From Protopterus annectens (taxonomy: Eukaryota > Chordata > Ceratodontiformes > Protopteridae), in the NCBI RefSeq assembly GCF_019279795.1, contig NC_056749.1, positions 573,208,855 to 573,272,854 on the forward strand: a stretch of DNA of 64,000 bases, given 5' to 3'. The notes below the pieces were generated by a model that was given only the letters and a program-made list of their open reading frames with translations, had not been told where the DNA came from and did no database searches. Made by a program: the position numbers and the translations under genes. Position 1 is the first letter of the stretch. Each line of letters starts with the position of its first letter. Positions 9,894 through 20,202 of this stretch are shown piece by piece.

Positions 9894-10156
9894 ACCATCG
9901 TGTTGAATGCATGGAAGTAGTACAGCTCACTACAGAAGACCATCGTGTTGAATGCATGGAAGTAGTACAGCTCACTACAGAAGACCATCGTGTTGAATGC
10001 ATGGAAGTAGTACAGCTCACTACAGAAGACCATCGTGTTGAATGCATGGAAGTAGTGTTGAATGCATGGAAGTAGTACAGCTCACTACAGAAGACCATCG
10101 TGTTGAATGCATGGAAGTAGTACAGCTCACTACAGAAGACCATAGTGTTGAATGCA
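9863..10156 (+). repeat. 45-bp minisatellite (about 6 units plus one short unit)
   Basis: The unit begins GCATGGAAGTAGTACAGCTC and continues through ACTACAGAAGACC to GTTGAAT. Because 45 is divisible by 3, the array is open in more than one frame, giving artefactual repetitive peptides on both strands. One unit near 10045-10065 is cut to about 20 bp. Confidence 0.88.
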
Positions 10157-13100
10157 ATGTCTAACATGGTGCTACAATGAATTCATGTGATGTGAAATGG
10201 AGTCTACAAATGGGTTATGGATGGTTTGTGATGTGTAATGTTATGGTTTCCTGACTTGATGAATATAGCTAACTGGATTGGTTCTTAACTTGTTAATGGA
10301 TGGTCAATTAAATGGTGTGTGTCTGATGGTTAAATGGATGGAATTGATAAGCTATGTAAGGTCGAATTGTATTACTGATGGTGTATGGACTGGTTATTTC
10401 ATGCAGTCACTACATGTATCTTTTTGGCTACATCTGTGAATGATATGATTCCTGCACATTACACACTTGGAAAGTGCCATTTTCAATGGAGTATCAATCC
10501 AAGCATGAAATAGTGAAGCATTCATAGCATTGAGGGCGCAGGTTGTAAAGTAGGCATAGTAGTTTGTAACAAGTTGGTCCGGGTGAAACTCTTGTTTGCT
10601 TGTGGTCATTTGGGAACAAGTAGCTGAGCATGCAAGTTGGCAATTTTGAGCTACAATGGTGCTCCTGCTGTTGAGCAGTTGAGGCTCTGGACAAATGATA
10701 CTATTTTATGGAATGCGTACTGGTATTGTAAAGTGATAAAGTTTTCAGAAATAGTGAAGTGATAATAAAGTTTTCAGAAATAGTGATGTGTATGTGTGCT
10801 GCTAGAATGAAATAAAATAACAAAGGTCAATCGATTGGCATAACTTGTGTAAGATCTGTCATGTTGTGCAGATGTAGACCAAGAGACCACTATTGTGGAA
10901 TGTCTTGTCTTAGCCTTGATTTGCAGTACTATTGTGTGAATGATGTAGCGGTATGAAGTTGTGTATGATTCCTTTTTATTTGTCGGCAGCTGGAGCTTGT
11001 ACAGTGTCTTAAGGACTGGTCCTTGGTGAATAAATGTAGGCATGTAGATTTTTTTGGCTGGGCAAGCGTCGCATGCATCTGGAAGACTGTTGGATGCAAC
11101 TGGTGATGTGAGTGGATCAGGCTGTAGACGGAAGGATTGTGGTGTGAGTGGACCTCTGTGATGCTGGCTACCTTGACGAGGTACAGAGGCTTTTCACAAT
11201 AGTGCTGTGGGAATTGCCACTTTTGCACATTGTAAACCAAAAGCCAGCTAATCTTGTATGTCTGAGGGATCAGTTGACTTCTGGTACATTTTTAAAAATT
11301 AAATGGTATAATTGCTATAGATTTGTAAGGTCTATTAAAAAACTATTTCATAGGTGATGGATCTTCATTACGCTGCAGTCTTAATGTATACAGGGGTTAT
11401 ATTTATAGAGATAAATGGATATAGCGCAGACTTTGTAAATTGAGATACTGTAAAGCTAAAAATGTAGTAAGACCATGCATACTAAGCAGTGAAATTCTGA
11501 GTAAACCAATATATGGTGCAGTATATGTAGTTGACCATTGCTGGAACTGTGAAGTCCAGCCAAATAAGTTGACTAATCTCACTATTAAGAAGAGCCCTAC
11601 TGATGAAGTACAGTAACGGCTACAAAGAGGATAATTTTGCAGTGAACATGCGTAGACAGTAACAGGATGTTGTTGCATAAGATGATGTCTGGCACAATTA
11701 AAGTGCAACAAATTACAACTTGTATGCATTACCATAAGTTTTTTTGTTTAATATTGACTCAAAGCATGTGGGTGCTGTCATGCAGGTCTGAAATTTGTTT
11801 ATAGTGTATCATCTGTTAGCTATTTAAACAGGAACGGAAAATAAGTGGCAGACTGATGCTTTGCAAAGCAGGGAACTATTGCCAGTGCTATGTTGCTTGG
11901 TTTTAAATTTGACAGGAGTAGTGCAACAAAAAAAGTCTCCCACTGTAAGGAGGAAAAGGCAGACTAGCAAACAATACATTGGTCTGGCCACCTGCTGTGA
12001 GCTGTCAATCACATGCAGATAATGGCTCAAATTACCCTTGGCTGTTTGACAGCTAGGGAAGGTAGGTGTGAAGTGGGAGGGGAGATTCCTTGAAGAGCTA
12101 GATTCCAGCCTTCACAAAAGAAAGCAATTTAGCATTTGAAAGGAGAAAAAGCTAGAAAATGCACTTTTGTGTTCTGTTCTGTAGCATTTGCACTGCTTGT
12201 GTTTCAAGTGGTCATTGAAAAAGGATAACAATTTAACCAAAAGTAGTGGATTTGAAGACTGCAGTGAATGCCTGTTAAGTCAATGAAGTCACGGCAACTT
12301 AAGGGAAAAAGTGGCAGATCTGATGCAATTTTTGGGAGACAAATAATGCATTCTGGGATACTTGAGGCAGAGTAAACAGTCTGAATTTTTTCAATATGCC
12401 AGACCCCATGTGGTCAGAGTCAGAAATTGCATCTAAAAATATCTAAAAAGCTCAAAATAGTCTGAGTGCTGTTAAAATGTAGGAAACATCAAACCATGAT
12501 GAAATTAATATGTTTTTTTTAGTCTGAGGGCGCGGTTGTCCTTTAAGAGTTTTTTCCAATACACTTGTAGAAAAACGTACTAGATACGCAAAGTATTGTC
12601 ATACGACTACTGTAATGTACCGTTTTAGATGCACTGAGAATCGACATGTTATCCCCATGCCTCTCATCCCCTTAGTGCAAGAAATCTGGACAAAGTCAAA
12701 AATAATGGGGGGACAAAAGCCCAAAAATAGGGACAGATTTTAAATATTGCTCTTATAAACCTATAAATTTGCTGGAATAACAGGTTTTGTGTTGGCATGC
12801 ATTTTCTGAAGAATATAAACTCTGAAACTCAAATGTCTGTCGTTCTTTAATGAATTCAGTCCCTAGTGGTATGCCAGAAAATGACAATTTTTATGAGGAA
12901 AAGACAAAACATATGAGGCTAAAATCTGGACAAGTTGAGAGGTACGAGTTAACGCTTATAACATACTGTCCTGTTAATAAAACCATATGCAAGTCATGTA
13001 GTTTAGGGGCTTTTTCATCTCAGGACCACTGTAAAAATAGTACATTAATTAATAAATAACTTAGTTTTCTGCTTCCTTTACTTTAATTCTGTTAATTCAT

Positions 13101-13775
13101 AACAGAATTTGAGTAAAAAAAAAAAGGCAGAAAACTAAAGAGCGGGAGAGCATTATCAAGTGATTACCACATCCTCAGACTGTCTGTCCTTTCCCCAGAC
13201 TGAAACTACTACATCTTAAGTGTGGCCTGAAGGGATCATTAGTTCAACTATATGTACCCTGGTTATTATGCCAGAAAGACTTTTAGTAATCTCTGCTTTT
13301 TCCAAACAATATTTATTTTGACACATGTAATTAAATCTTCAAAAACATTATGATCCACCAAAAATTAACTTGTTAACTAGTGGCAGGGCATCTGTCTGTG
13401 GCAACTATGACGCAAACCTGGGCCTACAGATGCACTTGGATGGCCAGGAGACCAGACAGCATCAGAAGGACTTATCTTCAATAAACATTTTGTAATTAAG
13501 TCTCCATTGCAGATACGGGAACTGGTCTGCAACTCAAATGCAAGTTCCCCTTCTGGTTGGACCCAGGGAAGTGGGATATTACAGTGGTCAGCGCTACCAG
13601 ATGGATGTGTAATCTATATTAGAATAATTAAGAACAGTTCTTTCCCAGCAACAGAAGCAACCATTGTGTCCTTACGTGAGGGGCTGACATGGACAATTTG
13701 GATCTTTATGCTGTAACAAAGTATAAATATTGATAACTGAAAAATAAATTAACTTTAGCAGTGAAAGGCCACATA
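10157..13775. other. No gene recognised (non-coding)
   Basis: AT-rich DNA with no coding stretch I can support. A small imperfect tandem duplication (unit about 32 bp, AAGTTTTCAGAAATAGTG core) is visible at 10730-10790. Confidence 0.5.
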
Positions 13776-13909
13776 GGTTCCTAGATTAATACTAGGCTAA
13801 CTGCCCTTGTGGGTCATTTCAAGCCTAGCCAATTACGCCAAGTGAGAATCAAACCCTGCACCTTGTATGTGCAAGGTAAATACCTTAACCATTATGCCAA
13901 CCTCCCACC
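13776..13909 (-). repeat. tRNA-derived SINE with a CR1-like 3' tail
   Basis: On the minus strand a tRNA-like head starts near 13909. It has an A-box-like TTGGCATAATGG and, about 45 nt later, a B-box-like GGTTTGATTCTC, the internal Pol III promoter layout. The 3' half reads GGCTAGGCTT, then AAGGGCAGTTAGCCTAGTAT, then GAACCTATG. This matches the 3' end of the local CR1 LINEs (e.g. 18515-18570). SINEs commonly borrow the 3' end of the LINE that mobilises them, so CR1 is the likely partner. Confidence 0.72.
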
Positions 13910-14587
13910 CAGAGTAAATTCACAGGAGAAATAAATATGAGACTATGGAATGTCACAAAAATGTCAAAAGGTAGAATGACAAAATTACTGCCCACAAAAT
14001 AAATATAAATGGTATAAAAGGGTGTTAGAAGGGACACACTATAATGACACCTGCATTACAAATGTTACAAACCACATTACTTAGTCCTTCCGAATGAGCT
14101 GTGTGACTGATGGGTCATATCTGCATCTATTCAAGACTCTGTGCTTTACTCACACTCTATCAATGAAGAGAGTACAGGTAGGAACAAAGCAAGTCCAACT
14201 AAAATAATCTGACCAGTACAACCAAAACAGTCTGACCAGTATAACCAAAAGCAGGGTTGGCTGCCATAGGAATTCTGACAACTCCCCACCGAGGAAGACA
14301 ACCCTGCACAAACGTAAAAAGACGTTTTAGCAATCGGCACCAAAGCAGTGCCTTCCAAACATTAAACAGATGGAAATTAAGTATTACGTACATACCACTC
14401 CATAACCAGTATGAAATGCTCTAACATTACCATTCTGACCTTATGTTCTCCTTGGACATCTGAAGAAAAAAAACGAGGCTGAGTATAAAATGTAAACCTA
14501 TCCTTGTGAAAATAATGGGCAGTCTGTAAGCAAAACCTCCTCCGCCAATATTAAAACAGATGTTGCTGCAAGTACACTAATTATAAA

Positions 14588-14918
14588 AGACCATAACATA
14601 AACAGGCTACTTTAACAGTCATAGCAATGAATAAATGCATTCCTATAATTACAGGATAACAGCACATTACAGATGAACAATAAATTTTAACTTTTCCTAA
14701 AAGGAGTCGTATGGCAAAAACAATAGTCTTGGAAGCAAAGGATCAGACTGACTCATGGGTTTGTAGGTATACAGGTTATAAAAAAACAGAACCAGAATAT
14801 AAACAGAGTGTTTTAGCTGTCAAGACAATGAATAAATGCACACCTATAATTACATAATAACTGCATACATTACAGATAAACAATAAAATCTGAATTTTCC
14901 TAAAAGGAGTCATATGGC
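14588..14918 (+). repeat. Diverged ~203-bp tandem duplication
   Basis: 14588-14716 and 14790-14918 share a long ordered match (CAATGAATAAATGCA, CCTATAATTACA, CACATTACAGAT/CATTACAGATAAAC, TTTTCCTAAAAGGAGTC). The period is about 203 bp. No coding capacity. Confidence 0.65.
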
Positions 14919-15589
14919 AGACAGCCAAACAAGTGAGCTAAATATAGCTGGGAAAAACTATTAGAAGTAGGTCACAGTACTAAAAAGATGCCATTTGCAT
15001 GTCTGACTCGTATTCTTAGAACTAATAGGTTAATCATTGCTAGGGATGCAGCTAAACTCAGAGAACTGAATTATAATGCATAATGCACATAATTCCCACA
15101 ATAACCCTGATGTTGTGCAACAGTTTTCAAGTCACTTGGCTTTTGAAGTATTAAGCATGTATAGAAATAATGTTTACTTCATAATTACTAAAACTAGCTA
15201 CATCTAAAGAATAGTGTGATGAAAACAGACACTGACAATTCATTTTCCAGTCTCTCACCATGTCATTTCACATCATACCCCTCAATAGCATGTAGATCTG
15301 TCAGTTAGGAAAATATGAGCATAAATATGAATATATTTATAATAAACTGCAAAGATTCATACCTTAATTGCAGGACATCCTAGATTAACAATCTTGGCTC
15401 CAGTTTGTTGACAACTTTTTGTCCTAATATGCCAGTTATTAGCTGGTAAGCCATTTAGTTAAAGAAGCCAAACACATAAAAGGTCTGGACACTATAAAGA
15501 GCTATAGGTGTTAACTGGAAGTATACAAAAAAAAGCACGGCGGGCTTGAATGAGTTAAGGGATGGACTATGCAGTAATGTATGTATGTC
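14919..15589. other. No gene recognised
   Basis: AT-rich intergenic DNA between the duplication and the CR1 copy; nothing supportable on either strand. Confidence 0.5.
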
Positions 15590-15664
15590 TAGTGCCTTTT
15601 TTAGGCAAGGCTCAAATTCTAAACCTACCACCCTAGAACACAAAAAAGGAAAAAACTAAGGGTA

Positions 15665-16679
15665 ATGCTTCTCAATGCCAGAAGTCTCAATCTCAAGATG
15701 CACGCACTCGAGGCCCTTCTCAGTATGGAGAACATCAATGTCTGTGCTGTGACTGAAACCTGGTTCAAGGCTCCTGAGAGCACCCCGGCACTATCAGGTT
15801 TTACCTCATATCATGCATTCTGGCCCCAAAATCCGGACAACACCAAGAAAGGAGGGGGGAGTCTATATTCATCAAGAACACCCACACCTCAAGGTTGGTG
15901 GCAACGCACGATGCATCGGAGACCATCCAGGTGCAATTAACCATAGGCAAGACTGCTCTACAATTTGTAGCATGTTACAGGCCACCCTCTCAATCTCAGG
16001 AACCTCACGTAGCTTTCCTGAAAACACTGGAGGGGATAAATGTATCTCCAAACACCATCATACTAGGTGATTTCAACTACCCGAAGATAGACTGGGGATC
16101 ACTACTCAAGCCCCACTACTCTAGCCCAAAGGTTCCTAGAGTTCATAAACTCTAATGCCATGGAACAACTAGTCACCATCCCCACAAGAGGAGATAACAT
16201 ACTAGATCTCATCATCACGAACATTGGGTCACAATGTTCAACACCGGAGGTATACCCTTCACTGGTGAGATCAGACCATAAACTAATCTCACTGGAAGTC
16301 CACATCCCTCCCCCACCTGAGATAAAAAAGACCACAGTGAAGAACTTCTCAAAAGCCGACTTCACACTTCTAAAGGCTAGTGTGGTCTCTTTTAAGGCCC
16401 CCCGAGACTGTGGAAACCATTACTCAAGCCGCTGAATCACTTACAAATGCCTTCTACCAGCACCTACAGGACTGCAAGGATCAGGCAATCCCAAACAAAA
16501 CAAACACTCTTTGTACCAAAGGCAAGCGTCCAGTTTGGTGGACCCCAGCCATAAACAAGCTCTACAACAAAAGGAGGAAGCTACTACAAGATAGAGCAAA
16601 ATCCTTAAAAGGGAAAACACCCTTGATCATTATAAGTAAAAAACTAAGATCTCATAAAATCATCCAAGACAAATTTTGA
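15665..16679 (+). pseudogene. CR1 ORF2 apurinic-like endonuclease domain, frameshifted
   Basis: Starts MLLNARSLNLK, the usual CR1 ORF2 opening. Endonuclease motifs appear in order but in different frames: AVTETWF (catalytic Glu), LGDFNYP and VRSDHKLI (catalytic Asp-His). Frame breaks are near 15850 (a G-run), 16140, 16400 and 16670. A final piece covers the linker to RT (KRPVWWTPAINKLYNKRRK). It can no longer produce the nicking enzyme. Confidence 0.85.
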
Positions 16680-16920
16680 GAGAAGAGTCGCTAAGGACTC
16701 AAAGGACAATCATAAGGCCTTCTTTAGCTATGTTAGAAACCTGGGAGGAAACTCCCAGATATGCTCAGAATTAGTTCAAAATGATGTAAAAATTACTGAA
16801 CCTACAGACATTGCCAACATACTGGCTGACAGGTTCAGTGCAAACTCCCCCCCCTCCCCCCCAAAAGGTGAGATATCTATACCAGAGAATTATAGCCCCC
16901 CAAACATCTCTAACGCTCAG

Positions 16921-18018
16921 GTGAGAACTGCTCTCTCCAAGGCAAAAAACACAGCACCCATGGGACCAGATGGTGTCCCCGGATGTGTGCTCCATGAACT
17001 CAATGAGGAATTAAACCCGCAGTTAGGGCAGCTGTTTAATCTTAGCCTCACCTCAGGATACGTGCCTAAGGAGTGGCGTAAGGCAACTGTGGTCCCACTT
17101 CACAAAGGTGGTGCCTCCACCGACCCGGGAAATTACCGCCCCATCAGTTTGACAAGCTTGATCTGCAAAGCTATGGAAAGGATCATAATGGAACTCATAA
17201 ATAAAGACATAGGAGACTTGCAGACTTTGGATCTGACCCAGTTTGGCTTTGTCAAGGGCAGATCATGCCTTTTAAACCTGGTTGACTTTTTTGAAACAGT
17301 CACCAAGGCCATCGATGAGGGAAAGGCAGTCCACACAGCCTACCTCGACCTGGCAAAGGCTTTCGACACAATACCCCACTCGGGTATCATTGAAAAACTC
17401 ATCAGCTTAAATGTAAACCCATACGTCACAAGATGGGTTGCAAATTGGCTAAGTGACAGAACCCACAGGGTCAGAGTTGCTGGCGCCATGTCAGACTCAA
17501 AGCCTGTCACAAGTGGTGTCCCACAGGGCTCAGTCCTGGGCCCTCTCCTGTTCGGCATCTACTTTTCAGAAGTACAAGCAAACACAGGAGGATTATGGCT
17601 GACAAAATTTGCAGATGACTGTAAACTGGGCGCCATAGTTGAGAACACATCTGACACAGATATCCTTCAAAAGGGTCTTATAGAAATGGAAAACTGGTGC
17701 CAGAGCCATGGCCTAAAGTTAAACACCAAAAAATGCATAGTCATACCCTTCGGGAAAAACAAGGTTACCCCTAGCTACCATATAGGTGGCAACCCACTAA
17801 GCACAGAAGAGGTTATCAGGGACCTGGGTACCCAGATTGACAGAAACCTTTCATTTGACACTCACGTAGCCAAAGTAGTTAGGAAGACCTTCTACATTGC
17901 CCACCTGATCATGAAGGGATTCACATCTAGATCAAGGGAAGTCATCGTCCCCCTGTACTCATCACTCATCAGACCAATGATTGAGTACAATGCCCCATTC
18001 GGAATGTATCTGACATGA
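16921..18018 (+). CDS. CR1 ORF2 reverse transcriptase domain (365 codons open)
   Basis: Contains all RT landmarks in order: GPDGVPG, NYRPISLTSL, LDLAKAFDTIPH (motif A), SGVPQGSVLGPLLFG (motif B), FADDCKLG (motif C, the FADD form) and HGLKLNTKKC. It then reaches the YHIGGNPLS and RSREVIVPLYSSLIRP region near the C-terminus. The following residues continue in another frame from 18015. It is the best-preserved CR1 RT in the window but lies in an element with a broken endonuclease. Confidence 0.9.
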   Translation: MRTALSKAKNTAPMGPDGVPGCVLHELNEELNPQLGQLFNLSLTSGYVPKEWRKATVVPLHKGGASTDPGNYRPISLTSLICKAMERIIMELINKDIGDLQTLDLTQFGFVKGRSCLLNLVDFFETVTKAIDEGKAVHTAYLDLAKAFDTIPHSGIIEKLISLNVNPYVTRWVANWLSDRTHRVRVAGAMSDSKPVTSGVPQGSVLGPLLFGIYFSEVQANTGGLWLTKFADDCKLGAIVENTSDTDILQKGLIEMENWCQSHGLKLNTKKCIVIPFGKNKVTPSYHIGGNPLSTEEVIRDLGTQIDRNLSFDTHVAKVVRKTFYIAHLIMKGFTSRSREVIVPLYSSLIRPMIEYNAPFGMYLT

Positions 18019-18575
18019 CACCTGCAGCAGCTGGAAAGGCCCCAAAAGTTCCTCACCAAAAGGATGAAGGGTCTCAAAAATATGCCCTATGCTGCCCGAC
18101 TGAAGAAACTTCAGCTCTATTCAGTCGCTTACCGTCTGCTCAGAGAAGCCTGTGCCTGACATACAAGGCCATGTCCAACCCAGAATTGATGAACATGCTT
18201 CACCTCAAAAAATCTAGATTCCCTCAGAACTACAAGGGTGGGAGACCTAAACCTTGACACGGTTATTAATAGGATGTGCTGGAGGGACAGATTCATCACC
18301 CAGAGACTCCCTATGCTGTGGAACAAAATCCCGGTACATGAGGCAGAGCACCTCGCTGGCTTTGTTCAAGAGAAATCTTGACCAATAGATGGGAGATCGC
18401 AGATATACCCCAGGGATTATCTCAGTGTCACTGCTTGACAGAGGCACAGCAAAATAATGGGCATAGTATCCTCCAAACTAAAGGGGTGGCGAAAGCCACA
18501 AAACTCTGGGCTAGGCGTATAAATGCCCTTGGGCAGATAGCCTAGTATGAGCCTATGAACCTATTTGAATAAATG

Positions 18576-19929
18576 TAACAACGGTCTGAGTTGTACAATG
18601 TAGTGCCACTAGGGAAGCTACAATCTAGTTTTAAGATGCTAGATGCACAGTTTTCCCCATTATGTATTTAGGTGCAGCTTGCTGTACCTGCACATAGCAG
18701 AGTCTAATTACTGGTTGGATTTAGGTGAGCTTGGTTATATTTGGTACAGTTACAACTGAAAGTAACAGTATCTGTGAAGTGCATTTTGCAGACCCTCTGC
18801 ATTAAGCACAGCTCCATGCAATATAAATTAAACAAAAGAAAATTAAAGAACCAGTAAAAAATAGGTAAAGCTCTAACCAATGGTGTTTATCTTACCAGAA
18901 ATGCAACAATCATCCCTACTAGGATTATCCACTACAAGCACTAGATGATTCACATACCCGGCCAAAACTGTCTCTTTGCTGGAAGTTTGAAAAGTGACTT
19001 AAAACACAGCAAATAAGTGCAATACAGATTAATCCACTTAATGGCACACAAACCACCTGAAAAGTACTGAAAATGTGAAACCCATTTAGTTATTAGCTGT
19101 AACTATACATTTAGAGAGAATACTGTAAAAAGCAGAAAAATGACAAAAACCCAATCAAATTAATTTAAATAGCTAAGCAATTTTAAGTGCAGTAGAATAA
19201 ATCTACTTTCCTGTCTACTAGATACAAAATGGGAGTCAAAACACCACTCTATTTTTTAGCTCAGTTTCTAAGAGTCTGGGAATAGCATAGTGACTGTCAA
19301 AATCTTAAATTGTTTGCTAACATTTATCTACCATAGAAAAAAAAACATATTTTACAGCAGACAAAAATCATATTTAGTCAGTTGCAGGTAGATTTTTCTA
19401 CCACTTCATACCTTGTTGATTTGACTCTAGTACTGACTACAGTGCTGTGTTGTACCATTTTCAAACTCAAACTAATGCAAAGTAACATAAGTACTGCTAT
19501 ACATGACTCGATTTCCCATAAGTATACACTGTGTTTCACACATGCATTGCACTACGTATCGTCACTACTACTTTGCACTCCTGCATAGTTGGTTTCCTGA
19601 CATTGCGTTATAACAGACCGATTTCTCTCATACAGTCAGATCTCAATAATCATTGCTCTATCTTTAAGTCGTCTGTATCCAAGTAGTGTACTACAAGCCA
19701 TAAAGATTTTATGTCACACTGCATACATCTTACCACTCCTTTATTTCAATATACAGTTGCCTTCAGTGCACCGATTATTCACGGTACACAACAATATCCA
19801 GGACAAATACAGAAACTGTAATGTTTTTTAATCCATTTTTTTATTGTAAAAATACAGTCAAAACATAGCATACTAGCTTAAAAATTTTATCTATTCTAAC
19901 ACAAATCTATAAATGTTAACTTTTTAATA
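18576..19929. other. No gene recognised
   Basis: AT-rich, non-coding by eye. It would hold the 3' UTR of the minus-strand gene C, whose stop is at 19930. Confidence 0.45.
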
Positions 19930-20202
19930 CTAGTCAGTCACTGTCCTGCGTTGAGCTAGAAAACCTGTGTACTGGCCTAAAGGGTTGGGATATCTGTCAC
20001 GAATGCGCCAAACACAGCAACTCAGAATGACTCGATGCACTCTACTCCCAAGCCATCCATAACACCAGACAGTGAACTGTCGATAGGCCGAATGCCGAGA
20101 ACGGCGATTATCATCCGTCTCCAATGGTATTCCAAAGATAGCCCTCCTGTATGTATTGGCAACGTGTAAGACACCCAGATGTAGCACAACTTCACTCACT
20201 TC
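19930..20202 (-). CDS. Gene C last exon: P2X7-C-like domain, C-terminal half
   Basis: Minus-strand exon after a TTTTTTTCCCAG acceptor, ending at TAG (19932-19930). It encodes 90 residues with [17 protein letters not shown], then [15 protein letters not shown] and GQYTGF. The YRQF...W and C-VW-IR-P-GxYTGF pattern is typical of the cysteine-rich P2X7 C-terminal (ballast) domain, which also occurs in many stand-alone invertebrate and fish proteins. It joins exons upstream at 21.1-22.4 kb. Confidence 0.75.
   Translation of the reverse strand, partial: EVSEVVLHLGVLHVANTYRRAIFGIPLETDDNRRSRHSAYRQFTVWCYGWLGSRVHRVILSCCVWRIRDRYPNPLGQYTGFLAQRRTVTD

Larger units (their letters stand above)
15590..18575 (+). 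mobile_element. CR1-type LINE, 5'-truncated, RT frame intact
   Basis: Begins inside the end of ORF1 (TAGTGCCTTTTTTAGGCAAGG) and ends with the CR1 3' signature GCCTAGTATGAGCCTATGAACCTAT, an 8-bp (CCTATGAA)-type microsatellite end. ORF2 has an APE-type endonuclease followed by reverse transcriptase. Several frameshifts break the endonuclease; the RT is open. Confidence 0.88.

Noticed and set aside
9793..10167. 124-codon minus ORF with repeated peptide
   Set aside because: Product of the 45-bp minisatellite, whose length is a multiple of three; open on both strands.
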